Positions 38,971-50,380 of a DNA stretch of 64,000 bases are shown in pieces. The notes beneath the pieces are model-generated. The model was not told the DNA's origin, did no database searches, and worked only from the letters and a program-made list of their open reading frames with translations. The position numbers were made by a program, and so were the translations under genes. The number at the start of each line of letters is the position of its first letter. Within the stretch, counting starts at the first letter, position 1. Where the stretch lies: contig CM055106.1 of assembly GCA_029204225.1 (NCBI GenBank), forward strand, positions 3,750,039-3,814,038, written 5' to 3'. The stretch is from Diphasiastrum complanatum (taxonomy: Eukaryota > Streptophyta > Lycopodiopsida > Lycopodiales > Lycopodiaceae).

Positions 38971-40200
38971 ATGGCCGAACAAGATCACACACGGCTTCAA
39001 GGTGAATTGGATGCGACCACCCTTGAGCGTGAAGCCTATTTGCAAATGCAAATACCCGATCATCCGGTCACACCGACGGAGATTGCATATTTATTTTAAA
39101 AAGTAGAGACATACAAAGTGGCCCTTCAGGGATTCCAAGGCCGCTTTGATAGTTCAAAGGAGTAGCTTCAAGCAAGTTGGCAAAGGCAAAAGAGACCATC
39201 ACCGCCTATGAGAAAGCAGCCACTCAAGTGTTGGAAGCCGGACCACAAATCTCTGTCTCGATCATGCCGCAATCATCCCCTTTGCCCCAAGAAGCTGTAC
39301 CAATGGATACAGAGATTGATTCGAGTATGGACCAGGGGGGAGCCCCAAATATAGTAGATCAACTGCCAACCATACCGGCAGTACAAATGGGTCCATCCTC
39401 ATCAAGGACAAGACCTCTATTCAGAAGACCCATCAGCGTCGAGGACCAGATCTAGACCTTCTTAAAGCAACATCCGCATGAGTCCTCACGTGGTGGATGG
39501 GTTCTGAAATTTAAGACCTCCGAGATCGAGGCCAGCAAAGAGTTGGACAAAATACATGCACTGGGAGCAGCCGACATGGAGAATCATGATTTTTGAGAAA
39601 ACTCCGGAATCCATTAGGAGTTACATCGCTAGCCCTCGCCATTTGCGGATAGATCTCTATTACATGCTAATGCCGCGAAGAAATAGATGAAAAGATTTGG
39701 GGTTGGGACAAAATCACCATCCATATGCCCAATTGGCAATCATCCATCAACCTTACAGCTGGACCATTTCAATGGACTTCCACCGTGCTTTACAAGCATA
39801 TTAGAGAGAGTATATCCACTCTCCAGATCCAACGATGACAATCGACAATGTTTGCTAAAGATCTAACTCTGTTGACGTCAGTGGTAGCCAAATGGGACGA
39901 TTGTCTTCCTCCCCTGGCATTTGATCCAAATAAGCCGATGGCCTCAGAGCAAATCAAAGATCAACTGCCGATTGCTCATCTCTATTTTCGTGCGGCTATG
40001 ATGGGAGGCTCTTAGGAATCTCGCTTTACCTCATGGACAACTTCCAAATGGATTGTCGGAGCCCACCGTTGTTTCCTGCCACACAATTTGGATTTTAATA
40101 CTGCCCACCTCAACTTCATGGAGAAGGTGCAATATCATTTAATTAAGATTCGGCGCGAAGCCAATAAAAGTCCCCAATAACTGCATATTGCAGGTGTCAT
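38971..40200 (+). pseudogene. Decayed gag-like coding region
   Basis: ATG frame MAEQDHTRLQGELDATTLE..IPDHPVTPTEIAYLF with a stop, then shifted frames with MAKAKETITAYEKAATQVLE, PTIPAVQMGPSSSRTRPLFRR, LLTSVVAKWDDCLPPLAFDP, IAHLYFRAAMMGG and AHRCFLPHNLDFNTAHLNFM. Composition and a hydrophilic N-terminal helical stretch fit a retroelement structural protein, but no zinc knuckle is visible. It precedes a purine-rich GTGGGGGATAC and an LTR-like segment, so it is probably a gypsy or similar element gag; the identity is unproven. Confidence 0.4.
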
Positions 40201-40229
40201 GGGACCGCCACCAGTTTTAGTGGGGGATA

Positions 40230-40790
40230 CTGTTGGAGGGTTTGCGGATCTCAAGGCAACCATAACCCTAGTTAATAAGTGAGAGGGATTTGGCACCCTG
40301 CGTGTGTAAGTCCAACCCGATGATCACATAGTTATTTGATTGATTAGTTAAAAGTTAATGAAGGACTTTAGGCCTTTTTGCGAGACTTTTAATGTCGTAG
40401 GGCCTAAATGTCAAGTTAGTGAATAAAGTTGGGTTTCCCTCCAATTTTGATGGTTCCCACACTTTTTTAAATTTGAATAAAAAGAGAGGCAAGACTGGAT
40501 TAATAGGATTCAGAGGCCAGGGCCCTCCTCTCTACTATAAAAAGGGACCAACTCGAGTTGCTCCGGATGTTCATTTCCTCATTTCAATAAAAGCAGATTG
40601 GTTCTCTTTAGAAATGGATTGATGAATGTCTTTGCTCTTCCTCTCTTTTCCTCCATTTCTCATGTTTCCTTTGTATTTGCTAATTGTTGGGTTTGATTAT
40701 TATTGGGATTGGTATTTCTTATGCTTTTTGTGAGAGAGAAAATGAGAGAGAGAAGAGTAAGTTTCTATCATTGTTGTGGATTTAGGGTTA
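40230..40790 (+). repeat. LTR-like segment after the gag-like relic
   Basis: Starts TGTTGGAGGGTTTGCGG after GTGGGGGATAC. It has a TATA box ACTATAAAAAG (about 40534-40544) and then TCATTTCAATAAAAGCAG. The 40380-40790 part corresponds in order to 50870-51240 (AGGCCTAAA.GTCAAGTTAG, CTCTCCACTATAAATAG, CTTTTTCTCCAT), so this is a repeated family. Confidence 0.5.
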
Positions 40791-40797
40791 ATGGATG

Positions 40798-41175
40798 ATC
40801 AGTACCTTCAACTCCAAAAATGTATATATAGAGGCGTATTTGGCCATAATCAATGTGAGACGCCAATCTTGGTTTTGGAAGCAATTTTGAGTGATTCTCT
40901 CCATTTGTCTACATTTGTTTTGATTGTTTTGAGGTGCTATCAATGTGTACTTGATTTTCAGGTTGGAGTCCGTACTCAGACAGGGTTTCACACGTGGAAA
41001 ACCATCAAGTACACCTACCTTCAGTGAATGATTGTTCTTGTTAGGATTTTGTGTCTAGAATTGACTAGATTGATCTTAATCTCAAGTAGATTGATAGATC
41101 AAGTAATCTGACAACCAATCCCTCTTGAGGATCAGACTAGGATCCACTCTTGGTCCTTTTTGTACTTTTTGCACA
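40798..41175 (+). repeat. Copia 5' LTR, partial
   Basis: Ends ..GTACTTTTTGCACA directly before a primer site. It carries TATATATAG (40826-40834) and CACACGTGG (40989-40997). The beginning of the LTR is replaced by the neighbouring element. Confidence 0.65.
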
Positions 41176-41187
41176 TGATATCAGAGC
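41176..41187 (+). other. Primer binding site, one mismatch
   Basis: TGATATCAGAGC, one base off the Met-tRNA complement, at the LTR end. Confidence 0.75.
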
Positions 41188-41730
41188 CTAGTACAAAAAG
41201 TTTTGTTGAAATTGATAGAGTTAATCCAAATCAAAGCCAAAATTAGCAGTTTTTTGAACACTAGTCAAATTTTGTGTAGCGAGTTGGATTTGATAGCTAT
41301 CCTCACGTGTGTGGGTGTACAGCTCCGGTTTTGACTAAGAAATTTCAAAATTTTGTAGAATTTGACTCACATATCCAATTTGAGTGATTTTTGGTGCAAA
41401 ATCAAGCATTTTCTATAGTGAATTTAATCCCTTGATTAGTTCTTGGATTAGATCAGTCAAAAAAATTAAAATTGAAACTTGAATTAGGTGCACTAATTGA
41501 TCTTCTCTAATTTTTTGAGTGTATCTTGAGGTTGAAGAGAGAGATTGCTAAATATCATAGATTAAGGAGTGATTTTGCAAGTTTGAGACTAAAATCTAGA
41601 TTTCCATCATTCTAGATTGGTTCATGAGTTATAGGATTGAGTCTAGAAGCTTTCTAAATTGCTAAAAGATTTTAGGTTCAGATCTCTTAGGAAAACCATA
41701 AGAGTTTCTAGTGCTTTTTCACATTCAAAA
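41188..41730 (+). other. Copia leader
   Basis: Untranslated stretch up to the gag ATG, with a CTCACGTGTGTGGG motif at about 41304-41317. No coding signal. Confidence 0.55.
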
Positions 41731-42984
41731 ATGGCATCAATGGGTGGTTTTTTGCTTGAAGCTAGTGAAAGACTTACATCCACTAATTATGCTACTTGGA
41801 TAGTTTGAATGGAGTCTTTGTTTGTACTTCATGATCTTTATGACATAGTACTTGAGGTGGAAGTAGAACCTCAAGGAGGAGTTGAATTGGCTAAGTACAA
41901 AAAGAGATGTAGAGTTGCATTACACTGCATAAAAATGAATGTAAGTAATGAACTTTTGAAAGAAATCTCATCTTGTACCACATCCAAAGAGGCATGGGAT
42001 TCATTAAAAGCCATTTATGGATCCAAGAACACTTCAAGATACTCATGTTTAGGAATCAAAGCCTTCAAAGCATGAAAGGAAGTAGTGAAAGTGCCCAAAA
42101 TTATGTCTTTAGAATCAAATCTTTGAATAAGGAGCTGTCTTCTATAGATGATAAAATCATTAGAGGAGTTCTAAATCCAAAAAAGACCCTTTGTAAAGAT
42201 TCTTTTCATATTTTTTCTCAAATTTTTCTTACACATGGACCAATCAAAACACTCAAATTTGAAATCTACGTAACATAACTTTTTGATTCCATTCTAAAAA
42301 TGGCATAACCGATACCGAAGACGGTTAGAAAAATTAAATCTTTTCTCGGTTTTACACTTTTCTTTTGTTGGAAAGCGCTCAACAAGGGCTTTCCAATGAT
42401 ATGTTACATGACATACTTTTGAGCTACGATTAAAAAGTTATGGCAAGTCAAAAGTATTAGTGTTATAATATTTTAATAATAAAAAAGGCATCTTGCACGA
42501 ATTCTTAAAGGGTCTTTTTGGAACCCAAAACTCCTCTAATGCAGAGATGATTAATTAGTTCAAATCATTTTGAATGGATTAAGAGATGATTATTCCATTC
42601 TTCTTCAAACCTTTGCTATTCAAGATTCACTTCCTAGTATTGAAAAAGTTCAAGGTGTGCTTGTTAGTGAGGAGAGTAGAATGCTTCATATCAAAAGTAG
42701 GATGAGTTCCTTATCTTCGAATGATGGTGATGAAAAAGCTAACTTTTCTTTGCAAGGCAAGAAGAAGAAGTTTCTATCCAAGAAGACTCAAGACATGGAG
42801 ATGGAGAACAAAGATGGAGCATCAAGTTCAAAGGCAAGAGCAAGAAGGAAAAGAAGAAGCTAAAGTGTTTCTTTTGTGAAAAAAAGGACATTTTGCATCT
42901 GAGTGCTACAAGAAGAAGGATGCCCAAGAGAAGGACAATCAAGGCAACCTTGTTCTTGAGGAGGAGGAATAAGGCAATCTATCT
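41731..42984 (+). pseudogene. Copia Gag, interrupted by a MITE
   Basis: MASMGGFLLEASERLTSTNYATWIV, then TGA where Arg is conserved (KVRMES). KYKKRCRVALHCIKMNVSNELLKEISS follows, and a frameshift after NTSR at about 42045. The frame runs to SSIDDKII, is broken by the insertion at 42163-42536, and resumes as LVQIILNGLRDDYSILLQTFAIQDSLPSIEKVQGVL. The zinc knuckle region near 42868-42905 (CFFCEKK..HFASEC-like) has lost a base. Related closely to the Gags of the composite array. Confidence 0.85.
42163..42536. mobile_element. 374-bp MITE with TA target duplication
   Basis: The ends are inverted repeats: the left starts GAGGAGTTCTAAATCCAAAA and the right, read in reverse, GAGGAGTTTTGGGTTCCAAA; both continue AAGACCCTTT. 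It is flanked by TA on both sides (42161-42162 and 42537-42538), as in Tc1/mariner-Stowaway insertions. There is no coding capacity. Inside is a small hairpin TTGGAAAG/CTTTCCAA (42368-42375, 42389-42396). Removing it with one TA brings the two gag halves together near II and LVQII. Confidence 0.8.
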
Positions 42985-44366
42985 TTGATGGTATCCTCAC
43001 CACAAACATCTAATCAAGACACTTGGTGGATTGATAGTGGGACAAGCTCTCACATGACTCACCAAAAAGACTACTTTTCTAATCTACTTTCTTACAATAG
43101 TTCTAAGAGATTTATCTCCACTGCAAGTGATCAAGAATGTGAGATTGTAGGTGTTGGATCCATTCCTTTATGTCTAGGATCATCTAAAAAAGTAGATCTA
43201 GACAATGTTCTTTATGTACCTTCAATTACAAAGAACTTGTTGAGTGTAGGACAACTTATGGATAGTGGACTAGATGTACATTTCAAGCATGGAGCATGTT
43301 CTATCTTGAAAGATGAAAAATGTATTGCTAGTGGTTTCAAGCAAGGGAGGTTATTCGAATTGGATGCTAATGTGATGGTTGGAAGTGTGAACATGGCAAG
43401 GGAGGAGCTCACTCAAGTGGAATTATGGCACAAAAGATTAGGACATCCTAACTACAAGGCTATGGAGACCATGGTGACAAAGGAGCTAGCAAGAGGACTT
43501 CCCAAAACCATATCAAAGTGTGGCAAGCTTTGTGAAGCTTGTGGACTCTCCAAATCTCATAAGGTTCCTTTCAAGAGATCTTTGGTAAGATCTAACACTC
43601 CTCTTGAGCTTATACACTCGGATGTTCATTCATTTTTACATGAATCAAATGGTGGAGCTCTTATGTATGTCACTTTTATTGATGATAAATCAAGATACTC
43701 TTGGGTTTATCTCTTGTCTATGAAAAGTGAAGTTTTTGAGTCCTTTGTAAAGTTCAAAACTCTTGTGGAAAAGCAACTTATTACTAGCTTGAAAGTATTA
43801 AGAAGCGATAATGGAGGGGAGTACATCTCCAATAGGATGAAAGAGTTTTGTGAAACTAATGGCATAAAGAGAGAGTTTACTTGTACATATACTCCACAAC
43901 AAAATGGAGTAGCTGAGAGAAATAATAGGACACTATGTGAGTGTGCTAAAGCTATGAGATTAGATGCATCTCTATTTTAAGTGCAAACTTTCTTTGTAAT
44001 AGAATGACTAATAGTGCCATTATTAGTGATTTGAAAGTTTCTGGATGTACTTGTTATTTACACATTCCTTTAGAAACAAGGAAAAAGAAAGATGTCACTT
44101 CTTTCAAAGGCATCTTTGCTGGTTATAGTGAAAGTAAGAAAGCTTATAGGATATATGATCCTATTACAAAAAAGGTTGTTACTAGTAGAGATGTACTTTT
44201 TGATGAATCTCTCCAAGCCAAAGGAAAGGTGACTTCCAACAACACTCAACTTGTCAAAGATCATGCTATGGCCGAGGAGGAGCTTCATGAAGATGAAAAC
44301 CAAGTGGAATTTACTCTAAGTCCAAGGGTGCCAAGAAGATCAACAAGGACAAGGATTGATTCTGGT
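42985..44366 (+). pseudogene. Copia protease and integrase relic
   Basis: Protease WWIDSGTSSHMTHQ has its catalytic Asp. The frame is open for 331 codons through WHKRLGHPNYKAMETM, CEACGLSKSHK and the full integrase triad (Asp in LIHSDVHSF, Asp in RSDNGGEY, Glu in QQNGVAERNNR). After MRLDASLF a deletion removes the FW.EA.. segment. The frame resumes as NFLCNRMTNS and then the C-terminal KVSGCTCYLHIPLETRKKK, FKGIFAGYSESKKAYRIYD and RVPRRSTRTRID. RT and RNase H are absent; a GC-rich block follows. Confidence 0.85.
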
Positions 44367-44470
44367 CAAAGTGGTGTCAGGAGAGGCGCCGGCGCCATTG
44401 GCGCCGGGAGCAGCAGGGGTGCTGTTGGCACCGGGGACAATGCTGGTGCTAGTGGCGCCAGAAGTAAAGC
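44367..44470. other. GC-rich GGCGCC block
   Basis: About 100 bases of much higher GC than any neighbour, with GGCGCC four times within ~80 bases and glycine/alanine-rich frames (GAGAIGAGSSRGAVG or APAPLAPGAAGVLLAPG). It matches nothing in the related copia copies, where an RT N-terminal linker would stand. Origin unknown. Confidence 0.6.
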
Positions 44471-44489
44471 TTGTAAAGATAGCTTTACA

Positions 44490-44596
44490 ACATGTAGCTA
44501 GTTGGTCAAATTTTCACCTTAAACTTATGTGTATGTCCTATAAAGTAGGGATGAGCACCAAATAGACATGACCAACTCTCTTGACTTGACCTAACC
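44490..44596 (-). repeat. Reversed LTR, left half, split by an insertion
   Basis: Reverse complement of about 35005-35135 within the LTR at 34894. It ends ..GACC-TAACC; the other half continues at 50642 after the nested element. Confidence 0.8.
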
Positions 44597-44869
44597 AGTT
44601 AGAATTAATGTAGAATCATTGTGTCACTGTATTGTGGGTCCTATCAGTTGATAAGGATCAGTTGGCTGTGCCACGAGGCAAGTCGATGGGACACACGTCC
44701 CGCCAATGACAACCTGGGTCATGCATGGGTTGCCTGAGTGAACAACTATATGTAAGTATAATTTCGTTTTGAGAAATACAGTTGCTATGTGAGCTTGTTG
44801 TGGAGAGTGTTTTCTGTCTGTGTTACTGTGTAGCATGATCTGTGTTCATGTTCGAAGCAAATTCTAAAT
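44597..44869 (+). repeat. 5' LTR of the nested copia, 273 bp
   Basis: AGTTAGAATTAATG to AATTCTAAAT. The ends inferred from the target duplication are AG..AT/GT, not TG..CA, although the inner inverted repeat TTAGAATT/AATTCTAA is kept. It lacks the CACACGTGTG palindrome. Confidence 0.85.
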
Positions 44870-44881
44870 TGGTATCAGAGC
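44870..44881 (+). other. Primer binding site TGGTATCAGAGC
   Basis: Perfect Met-tRNA complement after the 5' LTR. Confidence 0.9.
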
Positions 44882-46187
44882 TGTACAGGGAGTGTTCATA
44901 GTACAGCATCGTCATTGAAGAGAGCTTCGGGAGAATTGTCTTCTGAGAGTTCGGGGTTTATGACGGGTTGAAGACGGAAGGAGAAACACGGATGCAAAGA
45001 GTTTAGCACACAAAAGCTTGGTGAGCTTGAGATTGTGTGAGAATTCAGAGAGAACGGTTGTCGGCTGAATCAGAACCTCAGCAAACAGAATTTTGAAATT
45101 CCGAAGCAAGCTATTTGGTTTTTGTAGTCAGTGTGCAATCAATCGGACACCGTTTGACAAACGGTTTGAGGCATCAGACTCGTAGCAGTAGGGTGACCTC
45201 AGAGGAAAAGTATTGGCATGTCAAAGAACTGTAAACATGAAGCCAAAATCAGAATTGTGTGAAAAATCCTGGTCTAGAGTTTGGGAGCACAAAACCAGAG
45301 ATTTTTCTCCATTCTAAATTCTTTTTGGAGTTGTAAAAGTTGGAAGGAGGGCATCTTGATCAGTCATAGAGGATCTAAAGTGGTCGTGTGCAGCCGATAG
45401 CTGGTAAGAAAATGTGATAAATCTGAACGTGGCAGCCATATCCAAAAAAAAACCTTGGATGAAGAGAGGAGGAGGTAGCGTGGACAGTCGCGCTCGACAA
45501 GCGTGACTAGTCCCATTGTGTCTAAAAGGACCCAGTGGCCCATGGAAACTGATTTTGCGTGCAAAGTTGCATGCCACCATTGGATCTACCTAAGGCGCAA
45601 TCAATGGTATAGATCGTATTTCCAAAAAGCAGTGTGGACCATTGGATTTAAGTGACCGTTGGATGACAGCTTAAAGAGCCCATGAAAGGTTGAAGGGTTT
45701 GAAGTGTGTTCTAGCCTTCAACTTCATTAAAAATTTCCATACTGAAAGTTGAGTTGGGACCGTTCACAAGTGAAAGGTGAAGTTTCTTCAAGCTGAAGAA
45801 ACTTCACCTTTCACAGTTCAAAAACTAGAAAAGTCCCTATTTTTGGGTCTCTTATCCGTTTTGACCAAAACGAAAGGCTATAACCTCCAAACGAAGGGCA
45901 CCCGGACTGTACTTGCAAGTACAATATAGCAAAATAGAGTGATTGCAGTGGAGAAAGTGTTCGGAGTGCGCCAAAAGTGATTTCACCATTCCATTGGGCA
46001 CGTAGTTGGGAGTTGACGACTGAGTGCATTTTGGAAGGCGACGCCGATTCGACTTTCAAATTGTTTGAAAAACAGCGAGTGGCTTGGTAAGGGAAAAAGT
46101 GCAGGTCATTATTTTCAACTTCTAACATCACAGTTGGCCTCGGCATACTACTTTTAGCCTACGACAGAAGTTTCAAGCAGTTTTGCG
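44882..46187 (+). other. Leader of the nested copia
   Basis: Long untranslated region. At about 45770-45820 GAAACTTCACCTTTCAC.. and GTGAAAGGTGAAGTTTC form an inverted repeat (GTGAAAGGTGAAGTTTCTTC, AGCT loop, GAAGAAACTTCACCTTTCAC), a stable hairpin of ~20 bp. Confidence 0.65.
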
Positions 46188-46998
46188 ATGGCAAACATGG
46201 GAGAGTCCATTTTGAGTGAAAGTAGCAAATTGGACAGGATTTCCAACTATGCAGTGTGGAAATTCAAAATGAAAAACATACTAATGGAGAAAGACGTGTG
46301 GGAAGTCATCACAGGTGATGAGAGAAGGCCACAAAATGAAGCGGATATCAAAGTGTTCAACAAAAAAATGAGAAAAGCTTTAACCTTCATTAACTTGTCA
46401 GTGAAGGATCACATCATTACCCACATTTGTGATGTTGTTACACCCAGACAGGCATGGGATGTGCTAAAGGAGCAGTTCGAGATGTCAAATCCGTCAAGAA
46501 TCATGTTTCTAAAGTCAAAGCTGAATAGTGCCCGCATGGAACAAGGAGATCACATTTAGACGTACATGACCATAATCAAGACAATGAGGGATGAACTGCA
46601 TTCTATTGGTGAGCGCATACGTGATGTGGAGCTGGTGCACAATGCATTGTGCGGCATTGCAGAACCCTATCAGATGTTTGTGAGCAGAATAGCATCAAGA
46701 GAAAGATTGCCAACCTTTGACGAGCTCACAAGAATCTTGATGCAGGAAGAGCAACGACGAGAAATGGTGAAAGCTAGAGGTCAAAATACTGACGATCAGA
46801 CACTTGTGACATGCCAAAAACAAGGCAAGGGCAAGGGCAAGAAGAAGTCTAAGTAGCAATTTGCCAAGTCTCAGGAGGATGATGGATCTTCCAATAAGAC
46901 CAAGAAGAAAGACAAGTGCTTCCATTGTGGTAAGAAGGGCCATTGGAAGAGTGAATGTCACAAATTCCTGGCAGAACAAGACAAGGGAAAACCAAAAC
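46188..46998 (+). pseudogene. Gag of the nested copia
   Basis: ATG frame MANMGESILSESSKLDRISN, YAVWKFKMKNILMEKDVWEV, KKMRKALTFINLSVKDHIITH and SNPSRIMFLKSKLNSARM, then TAG at 46557-46559 and a second TAG at 46854-46856 after KGKGKKKSK. The zinc knuckle CFHCGKKGHWKSECHK is intact. Frame is kept throughout, so only the two stops separate it from an open Gag. It packages element RNA in the intact relatives. Confidence 0.88.
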
Positions 46999-48595
46999 AA
47001 GCAGGTAACCTTGTCGATGAGAGTGAGATTGAAGACTCTAGCATCTTCATATCTGCATTGTCATCTAATCAAGATGATCATGCGTGGTATATTGACTCGG
47101 GAGCCACAAGACACATGACAGGTAACAAGAATTGGTTCAGTAGCTTGAAAGTGTTGGATAATGGAATGTCCGTTTCACAAGCAAATGGTGAGATGTGCAA
47201 GATCAAGGGGATAGGCACCGTTTTAATCCAACTATCTGATGACAAAAGTAGGATGATCAAGGAGGTACTTTATGTACCAAGTTTGAAGAAAAATCTACTT
47301 TCTATTGGAGTCATTACTGATCAAAAGTTGAAAGTAGAATTTGCCCATGATCGTTGCTTTGTGAAAGATGTGAACCAAAAGTTCAAAGTTATTGCGGATG
47401 GAGTAAGGGAGCTCAATACAAAATTGTACAGGTTGAATGCTACAATCAAGAGGCAACATGGACTTGTGTCGTCCATTCCATCACAAACTGAGTTGTGGCA
47501 TAAGAGGCTTGGTCACTTAAACTTGGGAAGCCTCACTTTGATGAGAAAATTGGAGATGGTAACAAGATTGCCTACTATAGAAGACCACTTGAAATCGATG
47601 TGCGAATCATGTGTATATGGGAAGCAGCATCGAGAGAAGTTCAATAAAGGTGGTGTTGCAAGGGCAAAGAACATCCTGGATTTGATCCACACATATTTAT
47701 GCAGGACTATGAGGACCATGTCCTTAGGTAAAGCCTTCTATTTCATGACCTTTATTGATGATATATCATGTAAGACATGGATCTACTTGTTGAAGAAGAA
47801 ATTAAATGCATTTGACAATTTTAAGAGCTTCAAAGCATTGGTCGAAAATCAGACAAGTAGGAAGATCAAAGCTCTAAGATCACATAGTGGAGGTGAGTAC
47901 AATTCTAATGACTTCAATGATCTTTGTGATCAATGTGAAATTAAAAGACAATTTACGCAAGCTCATACTCCTGCTCTCAATGGTGTAGATGAGCACAAGA
48001 ATCGTACGATTGTGGAAAGTGCTAGATCTATGCTAGCTGAGATGAAACTACCAAAGATTTTTGGTCAGAAGCATGCAGTATGGCAGTCTATCTTCAAAAT
48101 AGAAGTCCTACCATTGCCATACCAAAGATAACACCTGAGGAGGCATTCACGAAGAAGAAGCCAAAGGTGAACCACTTGTGAATCTTTGGATGTAAGGCCT
48201 TTGTACACACTCCTAAGGAAGAGAGACATAAACTTGATGTAAAAGCTATCAAGTGTATATTCCTAGGATATGATGATCGTGTGAAGGGCTATAGATGTTT
48301 TGATCCAGTGGAAAACAAAATCCATGTAAGCCGTAATGTTATCTGTGATGAATCCAAGGTGTATGAAGACGAGGATGCTGAGAAAATAGATACATCCAGT
48401 GGGAAAGATGGTATAGTGAGGATACCTCCTGATGATGATCCATTCATTGACCTTCTAAGTGATGAACATGAGGATACATCTCAAGATACTACTACTCAAC
48501 CCCAAGAGACAGGTTGGAGAGGTAGGGACAAACCTTTTGGTGCAAAAAGGATTGAAGTTGCAGGTGACAAATGCAAGGAGAAGGATGTACCGTGA
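46999..48595 (+). pseudogene. Protease and integrase of the nested copia
   Basis: Protease AWYIDSGATRHMTG has the catalytic Asp. The pre-integrase WHKRLGHLNLGSL and CESCVYGKQHR follow. In the integrase core the first catalytic Asp is Tyr (LIHTYL, usually HTDV) and the second is His (RSHSGGEY, usually RSDNGGEY); the Glu in GVDEHKN remains. A frameshift near 48085 moves to the frame NRSPTIAIPKITPEEAF, TGA near 48177, then IFGCKAFVHTPKEER, FLGYDDRVKGYRCFDP and RNVICDESKVYEDED. The integrase is dead at the catalytic level, not only by stops. Confidence 0.85.
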
Positions 48596-50326
48596 GATAC
48601 ATTTTCACCAGGAAGCCGATCACCTGACAAGAAGCTCCCTAAGTGGTTTGAGAGATTGTTGGAGAGCCGTGATATGGATGACTTTTCAGTATCATCTAGC
48701 CAGGGAGAGCTATGAAGATCAACAAGAGAGAAGACACAACTTGAAAGGTATGAGGCATATTATACTCTCTTATCTAGCATTATTCAAAGCAAAGAACCTT
48801 CGACTTATGGTGAAGCAAAGGATGATGACATTTGGGTCAAGGCCATGGGAGAGGAGATGGAGTTAATTGCTAAGCATAGCACATGGGACTTAGTAGAACC
48901 ACCAGTTGGCAAGAAACCCATTGGTTGCAAATGGGTATAGGGGACTAAGTATCATGCAGATGGAAGTATAGCAAAGCACAAGGCAAGATTGGTGATCAAA
49001 GGGTATGCACAAAGTAAAGGCATCGACTATGAGGAGACCTTTGCGCCGGTATGTAAGTGGATTTCACTATGTCTACTTGTTGCTTTAGCTTCACATTTTG
49101 GTTGGCCTTTGCATCAGATAGATGTGAAATCTGCTTTTCTAAATGGTGAGTTAGAAGAAGAGGTGTTCATGGATCAACTTGAAGGCTTTGTAGTGAAGGG
49201 ACAGCAAAATAAAGTATGTCACTTGAAGAAAATGCTTTATGTTCTTAAACAGGCACCACGTGCGTGGTATAGCAGGATTGATGCCTACTTTTGTTCAAAG
49301 GGGATGGTGAGAACACACTCTGATCCAAATCTATATGTCTTATGCTTTGATGGTATGGTTGCTTTGATTGCTCTTTATGTTGATGACTTGATTATTACGG
49401 GAAATAATCAAGAGATGATAGACATGATCAAGAAAGATCTCATGGAACAATTCGAGATGACAAATCTCAACTTGATGCATTATTGCATTGGAGTAGAGGT
49501 GTGGCAAAAAGGACACGAAGTGGGTTTAACACAGGTGAAGTATGTCAAAGAGTTGCTGCACAGGTTTAGGTTGCAGGATTGCAAACCAGTAAATACTCCC
49601 ATTGAACCAGGTAAAAAGCTTTCTAAGCTTGATGAGTCACAGCCATTTGATGCTACGTTGTATAGGCAGTTAGTAGGGAGCTTGATTTACCTTACCACGA
49701 CTAGACTAGATATATGCGATGTTGTTGGCATTGTAAGTCAGTTTATGGCAGCACCTTCAAAAACACATTGGAAGGCAGCTAAACGCATTTTGCGTTATGT
49801 GAAAGGCACTTCAGATTATGGCTTGATTTACAAGAAGCATGATGGGTTACCTGAGTTGTGTGGTTATGTGGATGCGGATTGGGGAGGTGACTATGATGAT
49901 CGTAAATCCACCACAGGGTATGTATTCCAGTTTTGTAGTAGTTGTTTTTCCTGGTCTAATAAGAGACAAAGTACAATTGCTCTTTCCACCACAAAAGCAG
50001 AGTATAAGGCAATGTGTAGTGCAGCACAGGAAGCTATATGGTTGAGACAAATCTTGGAAGAAGTTGGCATGAAGTAGAAAAATCCCACGATATTACATAG
50101 CGACAGTCAGAGTGGCATTCAGCTAGCAAAGAATCCAGTGTTCCATGCGAGAACCAAACACATTGAGATTCAGTGTCACTTTATACGTGAAAGGTTGCTG
50201 AGTCGTGAAATTTATGTTGTTCATTGTAGCACAGAAGAACAACTAGCTGATATTTTCACTAAGCCACTTGTTGGAGAAAAGTTTGATAAGTTTAGATCAA
50301 AGCTTTCTGTACTTAAAGTTTGTTGA
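48596..50326 (+). pseudogene. Reverse transcriptase and RNase H of the nested copia
   Basis: Continues the integrase frame through stops near 48713 and 48938. It then opens for 362 codons: KARLVIKGYAQSKGIDYEET, DVKSAFLNGELEEEVFM, the active site LYVDDLIITG, GSLIYLTTTRLDI and RNase H VDADWGGDYDDRKSTTGYVF, STTKAEYKAM. One TAG (50075) interrupts before LHSDSQSGIQLAKNP, ARTKHIEIQCHFIRE, ADIFTKPLVGEKF and the final stop at 50326. Active-site aspartates of RT and RNase H are kept. Confidence 0.88.
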
Positions 50327-50369
50327 CTTTAAAACTATGTATATGACTGTATAAAAAGTAGACTCTACT

Positions 50370-50380
50370 TTAAGGGAGAG
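50370..50380 (+). other. Polypurine tract
   Basis: TTAAGGGAGAG directly before the 3' LTR. Confidence 0.75.

Noticed and set aside
44367-44565. Real Gly/Ala-rich protein domain
   Set aside because: Both overlapping frames look equally simple because of the GGCGCC repeats; there is no independent coding evidence.
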